From the NCBI GenBank assembly GCA_910589415.1, contig OU342638.1, positions 7,728,014 to 7,792,013 of the forward strand: a DNA stretch of 64,000 nucleotides. Reading direction: 5' to 3'. A model generated the notes under the pieces. It was given only the letters and a program-made list of their open reading frames with translations. It was not told the origin of the DNA and did no database searches. The position numbers and the translations under genes are program-made. The DNA is from Malachius bipustulatus (Eukaryota; Arthropoda; Insecta; Coleoptera; Melyridae). Position 1 is the first letter of the stretch. The number at the start of each line of letters is the position of its first letter. This document shows, one piece after another, positions 57,611 through 64,000 of the stretch.

Positions 57611-58218
57611 AATTATGTACCTAAAACATGCACATCATGTTATTGTGAGCTGTCCAATAAGTAGGTACCTACCTGCATATCGCTATGACTATAATTGTTA
57701 ATTTTGTTGTTTCTTGTTTGTCAGAGATATTTCTTTGTTTATTGTAAGTTTATTTTCATCAAGTACTGGATATTTCGGTTAACTTGACATTTTCAAGTTT
57801 TAATTATTGTTGATTTTTGTTTGTCATAGAATTGTGATTTTGTTAATTTTTATTAATTACTATAATTATTGTTAATTTTTGTTTGTCATAGAATTGTAAT
57901 TTTGTTTATTTTTATTAATTACTAATAAGAATTTACTATTTAGTTTAAATTGACAATTATTATTTGTCACCTTTGTCCATGCTTACCAAATACCTACTTT
58001 ATGTGATTTAAATTTAATAGGGTGAATAATTGTACCTGCTCCTATGTATTTTAGTTTATTATAGTTATAAGATTGTTCATTTATTTTTAGCTTTTTCAAA
58101 TGTTGAAGTTTGGTTTATGATTTTCAATAAAACATTTTTTATTAATTTTGTTTTCAATATATTAATAGTAATTTATATTAACATACAAAAGTACAAAACG
58201 ATACAGAAAACACCCGAC
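57611..58218. other. Convergent intergenic spacer of the Harbinger element
   Basis: AT-rich. Two related segments near 57790-57850 and 57855-57915 (TTGTTAATTTTTGTTTGTCA, TAGAATTGTAATTTTG) form a short tandem duplication. No gene; likely the 3' ends of the flanking transcripts. Confidence 0.5.
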
Positions 58219-59589
58219 CTATCCTCTATTTTCATACAGATTCTGTGCCAAATTATTTCTCAAAGCAACTGCATCGTCTACATTTTCATGAGGCAATATA
58301 CCTTCTTGTGGTAAGTTTTCATTATTGTCATTATTCTCTTCAAGAAAACCATATCCCTCTTGTATATATTCATTTTGCTGTAGAAGATTTTCGTGATGCA
58401 AACAAATATTATGCATCACACAGCATGCTATAACAGCCTGTGGGATAAGGTCTACCCTATTCATATCAAGATATTTCAGTCTTCTAAATCTCCCGAATAG
58501 CAGCGCAAAACTTCTTTCCACAACCTAAAATTTTTTGCATTTTTAACATCACTGTTTTATTAGGAACATGCAAATTACTTACTTGTCGTGTTTTGCTGTG
58601 AATCGTGTTAAAATTTGTCTGCACAGCAGTGTGCCTTTGTCTTTCTATATAAGGTGGGATACACCAAGTTAAGATCGGGTATGCTTTATCAGCAAGAATA
58701 TAATTGTTACCAAAGAAATGATCAATGTTGTTTCTGACTTGCTTGTATATTTCAGAATTCCGAAAAATCCTTCCATCCGTTACAGAGCCTGGATAGGCAA
58801 TGAAGGCATCTATAAACTTTAGGCTGGGTTCTGCAATGCATTGCAAAGTCATTGCGTAGTTACATTTTCTAGTAATGTACACCTCTGAATCGATTTTTGG
58901 TTCTTTGATTAGAATGTAGGTACCATCAACTGCACCAATTACACCGTCCATTCCAGCATAAGCTTGAAATCTTTGTTGAATATGCATTCTTTCTTCTACT
59001 GTTGGCCACTTGATTATTCGGGTTGCGATTTTATTTAATACTTTGATAGTTCTTATGAAAGCATCTGACACTGAAGCCTTGCCAAGATTGAACCTGTCAC
59101 CGACAGACCTATAATAAATAAAATAATTCCAGGTTAAAATCAGATTATCTAGATAAGGCATAGGTACAAATTCGCAAAAACTTCGCATTCTCATTACCTG
59201 AATGAGTCAGGAGTAGCTAGCAACCAGATTATCGATAAAATCTGCTTTCGTGGATTCTCTATAGGTCTACCTGTGACATAGTTTTCTTGCAGCCTAGGTA
59301 TTATCAACTCACACAAAGAATTGAACGCCTCAGGTGACATTCTGAAATGACTTTGAAATTGGGATGGATTGTACCTAGGAATTGTCTGCTCATAGTATCC
59401 TTCTATCCGAGGTGGATTTTTCTTCCTTGGATCAAGCCTACTCCTTGTCATTACCAACATCATATTTAGTACGCCTCCATGTACATCTTCCTCTTCCTCG
59501 GAATCAGAAACGTCTTCAAAAATCATTGAATACAAAAATTTATTCGCGGTACTAACACCAGCCATTATCTTCTTTGTTCGATTATCCAT
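58219..59589 (-). CDS. HARBI1-like: HARBI1-like transposase nuclease
   Basis: Three exons on the minus strand: 59589-59198, 59108-58583, 58524-58219, all with GT/AG ends and compatible phase, giving 407 residues. An N-terminal HTH-like region (FQSHFRMSPEAFNSLCELI) precedes the DDE_Tnp_4 core: VIGAVDGTYI (first Asp), NYILADKAYPI (second Asp), and VVERSFALLFGRFRRL (Glu). The C-terminus is acidic. These nucleases cut and paste Harbinger DNA at short target sites. No stop or frame break is seen, so the gene looks functional. Confidence 0.9.
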
Positions 59590-60625
59590 TTTTTAATGTT
59601 CAAATTCTATTATTAATTAAAACAAACAAACACCGATTAATACTTCAATGTAAGCTTACGTAATACAATAATAATTTTTATTAAATACCTACCTAATAGT
59701 ACCTAAATTCTAAATTTATCAAAATAATAACAAATCATATAACATAACCTTAATTTTAACCTACTAATTTAAATTAGTTTATTTACGCGCGCTTTGGGAG
59801 CATCTGACATTAGGTACACTGAAAAAATTCCATGTTCTTCCTATTACCAAATGAGTGGTTAAGTTGAAGAAAAAAAAATTTAATTTAAAAACCTAAATAT
59901 TTAATTAGGAATACAACATATGGTATTCCCTAATAGGCTGTAGATAAAACACGAAAAAGTACAAAAATAACTTCAATCCACATTAACAAACGATTTAAAT
60001 GCTTTATTATTTTTGTTTCGTAATAAATATAAATTCTTTGAAATAATATCTGTTTGTCTTAACTAAAATTAATTTAAGTTATTTTCAGTATACAAAATTT
60101 ACTACGAAAGCAAATATTGGTGTTAGGAAATAAATAGTTCATTCCTTGCAAATAAAATTCAGTTTAGAAAACGCTATATTTAATTATGGTTTCAGGTAGA
60201 TTTTTACTGTTATTTTAAATTATATCAGCTTTATCATGATTAAACTTTAATTAATGCCATCCGACTTTTATTTGGTATGGCATATAGCAAACTTTTAATT
60301 TACCTTTTCATTCCAAATAATTTTCGCTGCATTGTATTTTGTTTCACGCAAATATAAATTTTCTAGTTGCAAATAAAATACAGTTGAGAGAACTAAATAA
60401 CGACTTTTTTTTATCGCGGTCTAAGAAGCAAAAGACTGGGACGACGCTGCTACGAGATAACTTGTCTGACTGGACTAGACCCTTTTCTTCCCAAATTTCA
60501 TATTTTATTATTAATTTGGACTTGATGTTGAACCTCTATTCTGTGGTTGAACGTTGGTAGCGTTGTTGGTAATAATTTCAATCTGTGAATGTGTTATAGT
60601 GATAGCGTAAGTGTAGTGTAGTGAC

Positions 60626-61844
60626 ATGGATGGAATTGCTAATTTAGTAAGCTTATCTCAAGGTAAGAATAGTTAAAATATTTTGATTATTTCCCTTTTA
60701 TCTAGGAATGGCCAATTTTATTGACAAGCAGTTACATATTAGTAAGTACGATAACGAAAAAAAAAAAAAATCAGTGGGTATTATAAAGGCTCATTAAGTT
60801 AACGGGCACATTTCTTGGTGGCGTTTCTAGAATAAGTATCGATACTAGGTTGAAAACATAGCGATTTAGTTATTCTTGGCTCGAAAGGGATTTCAAAGAG
60901 TAAAAAAAAATATTTTACGTCAATATTATCTTTAAAAACGGTCACCAAAGTCTGCCCATTAACTTAATGGACCTTGACAATACCCACTTTGAGATGTAGT
61001 ATAGTATAACAAAAGTAGGTATATCACAAAATAAGATGAGTAGGTATTGAGTGGTAACATTAAGGTTTTTAAAAATATATACAGTGCATTTTTTTTAAAT
61101 GTTGCCATGGATTTAAAAGTTACCCTGTGTTATAAAACAAACTTATTTATTTGTCTTGCAACTTGGAAGGCACTTTTCAATGGGTACTCGTAATACTGCA
61201 TGTAGTCTGCTTCTCATAAAAACCTGTCAAAAAAATCTGACATTGTTTAATTTAATTAGGTATAAAGGGTGATAACTATTTTTCCTAGGGAATTGTATGT
61301 TTAGATGGATGTCATTTATTTTCAAAGCATTGTTGAAATATTCTTTACACGTATTCCCTATGTTACCCTTCCTATATGCAACACACAGTATCAAGAAATA
61401 CTTATAATATACATAGGTACTTACATTATTGATATTGTTTTTTCAAGTTTACATATTATATACTCTATAATATCTAACGTTTGCAGTTGAACTGGACTTC
61501 AATCAGGACCATGCCAATTGCGTCAATACATTATGTGAAAAATTTGATGCTTTTTTTGAAAAAATACTAGAACTTCGTAGAACTCAATTACAGGACTCAC
61601 AACTGATACTTCTGGATTTATTAAGCAGTGGCAACCTAAATAAAGGTTTGTTTTCTTCTCGAACTTAGTTAAAATAATAATTTGTTAATTAAAATCCTTG
61701 TCTATGCTTGTTCTAGATTCCGCAGATAGCATTAAGCTGGCCTTACTTTTTGCTCTAGTTCCGGTGAAAAGTGCCAAAATTAAAACACCCAAACTTTGTT
61801 GGAAACCAAGTAGCACAGAAGCTTGTCAAGTTTTCTTTATATGA
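60626..61844 (+). CDS. Three-exon gene of unknown function in the CACTG element
   Basis: Exons 60626-60662, 61487-61645 and 61717-61844 have GT/AG ends and matching phase, giving 107 residues ending at TGA 61842-61844. The protein starts MDGIANLVSLSQ, has a helical, charged middle (CEKFDAFFEKILELRRTQLQ) and ends PKLCWKPSSTEACQVFFI. I do not recognise a domain. The W-K-P-S-x-x-E end weakly recalls a block in other insect transposon-associated proteins, so it could be a truncated member. It is the only gene of the element that I can see. Confidence 0.55.
60793..60981. repeat. MITE related to 25022-25192, inside an intron
   Basis: The ends CATTAAGTTAACGGGCACAT and the complement of CTGCCCATTAACTTAATGG are inverted. 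The interior shares TTTAGTTATTCTTGGC with the 25-kb copy. It lies in the first intron of the three-exon gene, the last layer of the nest. Confidence 0.6.
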
Positions 61845-62914
61845 CTCACCCTATATAATAATTACATCTTGCAGAAAACCAAATTTTTGTTAATATTTTT
61901 CAATTTACAATTTTGTTGATGTTATATGTTGTACTTTTATAATGAAATGAATTTTCTTTTGTTTATTTATGTATGTAAAGATTTAATTTATCTATTAAAT
62001 ATTTACATAATTTATATGGTTTTTTATTTAAAATTTCATTTAGTAAATTAAGGCCATAATTGATTTTCGGAACAAAGCATTGGTATTAGATATCAAATAT
62101 ATTTATTTGGGCGAATTAAATTCTCTGCTTTTGGTAAACTAAATTTGCTATTTTTGCAATAAGCTTTGTTTGCTTGAAATAAACAAATAAAAGAATTACA
62201 TTTATCTCAAATAACATTGCATCAGGACCAAGAAGATGAATGTTTTTTGCAAACTAAAATTTACTTATATCAATCAAAATATGTTTGTCTCAATGTAATA
62301 TAAATTAAAAAGAAACACATAATTTAATAACATGAAAATTTATTTAATTGCTCTTACTAAACATTTATTTATGATTATTCGACCTAGGTTTTTTATGAAA
62401 TGATATTTGATTATCTCAACAAAATTAAATAATTGAACGAACTATATTTGATTTCCATGATTGGAGGTACCGTAAGTGTAAGTACAAACTTTCTTCTTGT
62501 GAACAAATGATTTAGTTACGGCAACTAAATACGCTTATAACAATCTTGATATCAAGTAATGTTGATGTCATGCAGGAACAATCTTTATTTGTAAGGAAAC
62601 AACCTTATGTTAAACAAATAAACGCGTAATTGTAAGTTAAAGAAAACTATATTTGTCCGAATTAAATTTAGTTATCATTTTGTAAAATTTTCGATTAAAT
62701 GATTTGTTTTAGGAAATTACACATATAATTGTCCTATTTCAAATAAAGAATTTAATTAAGATAAGCAAGCCTTAATTTCTTCAATCATATTTTTTTTTCA
62801 GTGTAGCTCGATAGTTCGAAAACGATGACGAACGAGATTAAACTTTTAGGACTATTTACCCCCACCACCGATCGAATGATATTCGCCTTAGAATACCGTT
62901 GTCGAACGCAGCCC

Positions 62915-63819
62915 ACGGAAACATCTTAAAGCACGTCAACATCACGCCGCTGATCGACGCCCATGTTCACCACCCGTCGTCTTTATGGTGATTATTGGTG
63001 ATGGAGCGGGCTGAGGTAGATCTACAACAACGCATCGCAGAACGAGGCGCCCTGGATGTGGAAGAGCTGGGGCGGGTCGCGGTGAGCCTGATGCGGGCCG
63101 TCCAATATTGTCACGGTCGAAGTTTCATCCACCGCGACGTAAAACCGGAGAACGTCCTATTGCGCGGTTCGGGACCGCACATGGAGGTCAAACTGGCAGA
63201 CTTCGGGCAAGCGATTATCGCCCGGCCGACCCCTGCCCAATGGCACGGTCCCGCCGGGACTACGGGCTTCGCGGCGCCCGAACTAGTGGGGAAGCGACCA
63301 TACGACCACCGAGTGGACGTCTGGTCCTGCGGGGCTACCGCACTGTACGCCGCCACCGCCGGGACGATTGTCGCCGGATTCACGCAGTCTCCATATTGGA
63401 CCGTGTGGGGATGGGCCGCCGATGGACACCCGACCGGATCCGCAGTGGAAGAGCCCCCGGTTGAGATATGGATGCGTGAGATGCTGACAGATGACCCCGC
63501 CCTCCGTCCAAGTACCGTCGTCCACGTACCGATGCCCGACGACCAGCGAGCCGTCCACTCTCCCGCTCCAGCCACGACTCCGAGTTGTTCCCAGAAACCG
63601 CCGACCGCTACGCCTACAATTCCAAGGCCGCCGGGCGACTTGCCAGTGATGAGCCGGAGCTTGGAGGAGCTGTGGAAAAACCCGCCACGTCCTCGGTGTG
63701 TCCGTGACCGCATCCGACGGCTCCGCCCCGCTGGTGCACGCACGGACGTAGTGGTCAAGGCGCGCGTGCGGACCGAGACGGGCCGTTTGGTTCACCTTCG
63801 AATCCCCGCCGACGAGTGA
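62915..63819 (+). pseudogene. Retroelement-borne protein kinase, catalytic lobe and tail
   Basis: It resumes the kinase at 62915 with NILKHVNITPLIDAHV, then a TGA at 62989-62991 (a small indel), then VMERAEVDLQQRI (hinge). Key motifs: FIHRDVKPENVLL (catalytic loop, about 63124-63160), KLADFGQA (DFG, about 63190), TTGFAAPEL (APE), and YDHRVDVWSCGATAL (helix F). All catalytic residues are present. After the domain comes a Pro-rich tail of about 120 residues ending in a basic segment. It looks like a eukaryotic-type Ser/Thr kinase; the kinase family is not resolved. Confidence 0.88.
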
Positions 63820-63859
63820 GCTCCTTAAGACGGGACCGTAATTGCGGTTGGCTAATATG

Positions 63860-63889
63860 TTGAATCTGACCGAATGTTTTGTTTTTCAG
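63860..63889 (+). promoter_or_regulatory. Splice acceptor directly before the next ATG
   Basis: GAATGTTTTGTTTTTCAG ends at 63889 and ATG starts at 63890. It is a strong polypyrimidine tract and CAG, parallel to the acceptor before the kinase. Confidence 0.7.
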
Positions 63890-64000
63890 ATGTCAGATTC
63901 GGAGTTCGAGTTGACATACGAATTTAGCACCCCGCCCTCCAGCAGTCACACGTTTGACACCGAACCGCCGTCCCCCGAGCCCGGACCGCCCGTGAGACGT
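63890..64000 (+). CDS. Further ORF of the Ty3 element, cut by the window edge
   Basis: Starts MSDSEFELTYEFSTPPSSS and continues in an acidic, Ser/Pro-rich style (PPSPEPGPPVRR) to the end of the window. It lies 70 bp after the kinase stop. No domain can be recognised in 37 residues. It is likely another accessory protein of the same element. Confidence 0.6.
   Translation, partial: MSDSEFELTYEFSTPPSSSHTFDTEPPSPEPGPPVRR

Larger units (their letters stand above)
59817..62803. mobile_element. CACTG-ended element nested in the Harbinger
   Basis: CACTGAAAAAA at 59817 and TTTTTTTCAGTG ending at 62803 are inverted, with TA on both sides (59815-59816, 62804-62805). The Harbinger reads through when this 2987-bp segment is removed. 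The interior is AT-rich, with recurring GCAAATAAA and TTTGCAAACTAAA words near the ends and one spliced gene. Terminal repeats are short (about 12 bp), so the superfamily is unclear. Confidence 0.65.
56439..62914. mobile_element. PIF/Harbinger element inserted in the kinase, itself interrupted
   Basis: The termini GGGGTGCGTTCGATAAC (56439) and the complement of GTTGTCGAACGCAGCCC (ending 62914) match at 15 of 17 positions. Subterminal GTTCGAAAAC words occur near both ends. Without the nested CACTG element (59817-62803) it is about 3.5 kb, a normal Harbinger size, with Myb/SANT-like and HARBI1 genes placed tail to tail. No clean 3-bp duplication is visible. Confidence 0.8.

Noticed and set aside
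62995..63003. Independent start of the kinase at 62995
   Set aside because: The triplet there is TTG, and kinase homology extends upstream of the TGA, so this is mid-gene.
63108..63795. Antisense and shifted ORFs over the kinase
   Set aside because: They are shadows of the GC-rich kinase frame, which alone carries the HRD, DFG and APE motifs.
1..64000. CRISPR arrays, bacterial operons or ribosome-binding sites
   Set aside because: Introns, LINEs and eukaryotic transposons show a nuclear insect genome; the tandem arrays lack the repeat-spacer form.
1..64000. tRNA or rRNA genes
   Set aside because: No cloverleaf with A/B box or rRNA core sequence was recognised by eye.

Overview
The window looks like an intron-rich, transposon-saturated insect nuclear genome; I cannot fix the order. 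The evidence is: an AT-rich background; genes with GT-AG introns; arthropod-type elements (P-like, piggyBac, PIF/Harbinger, Penelope, BEL/Pao, Ty3, several non-LTR elements); many scattered TAGGTACCTAC-type words; and a fragment resembling the nucleoprotein of an arthropod negative-strand RNA virus. I see no ordinary host housekeeping gene. Nearly every coding stretch belongs to, or is associated with, a mobile element, and many are nested in one another.

Layout. 0-1.4 kb: broken P-element/THAP9-like transposase. 2.6-5.2 kb: broken piggyBac with its TTAA end, split by a foldback element. 5.9-8.6 kb: inverted-repeat elements and a decayed multi-exon transposon-associated gene. 8.6-10.8 kb: Penelope-like element with GIY-YIG domain and hammerhead-like terminal repeats (second repeat at 14.3-14.7 kb). 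11.4-12.3 kb: Myb/SANT-like gene remnant. 12.4-14.2 kb: second piggyBac, split by a textbook twin-primed LINE with a target duplication. 14.8-18.1 kb: decayed transposon gene split by a 2.3-kb foldback element. 18.4-24.7 kb: a LINE ORF1 remnant split by a composite element with terminal inverted repeats that carries a tyrosine recombinase with its catalytic residues present and a Ty3 retrotransposon whose single 950-codon ORF is an in-frame Gag/RT deletion fusion; the right end is a long palindrome plus an inverted, deleted copy of the same element. 25.4-27.9 kb: truncated LINE, then a ~150-bp tandem array. 28-33.6 kb: mostly noncoding. 33.6-37.6 kb: nearly intact LINE. 39-40.5 kb: MITE, perfect palindrome, foldback element. 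40.9-42.9 kb: ruined BEL/Pao. 43.1-45.1 kb: a six-exon gene with every splice phase intact (DUF4806-like). 46.3-49.3 kb: inverted-repeat DNA transposon abutting the viral-nucleoprotein-like relic. 49.3-64 kb: a GC-rich Ty3-like element.

The most unusual object is that last element. After gag, protease, RNase H and integrase (the RT core is deleted) it carries a eukaryotic-type protein kinase gene in the position where env sits in retroviruses. A splice acceptor lies just before the kinase ATG, and another lies directly before a further ORF that runs off the window. The kinase is cut in two by a PIF/Harbinger element whose two genes (Myb/SANT-like and HARBI1 nuclease) are intact when spliced. 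That Harbinger is itself interrupted by a TA-flanked CACTG-ended element holding an intact three-exon gene for an unknown 107-residue protein. The order of events can be read directly: kinase-bearing retroelement, then Harbinger, then CACTG element, then a small MITE.
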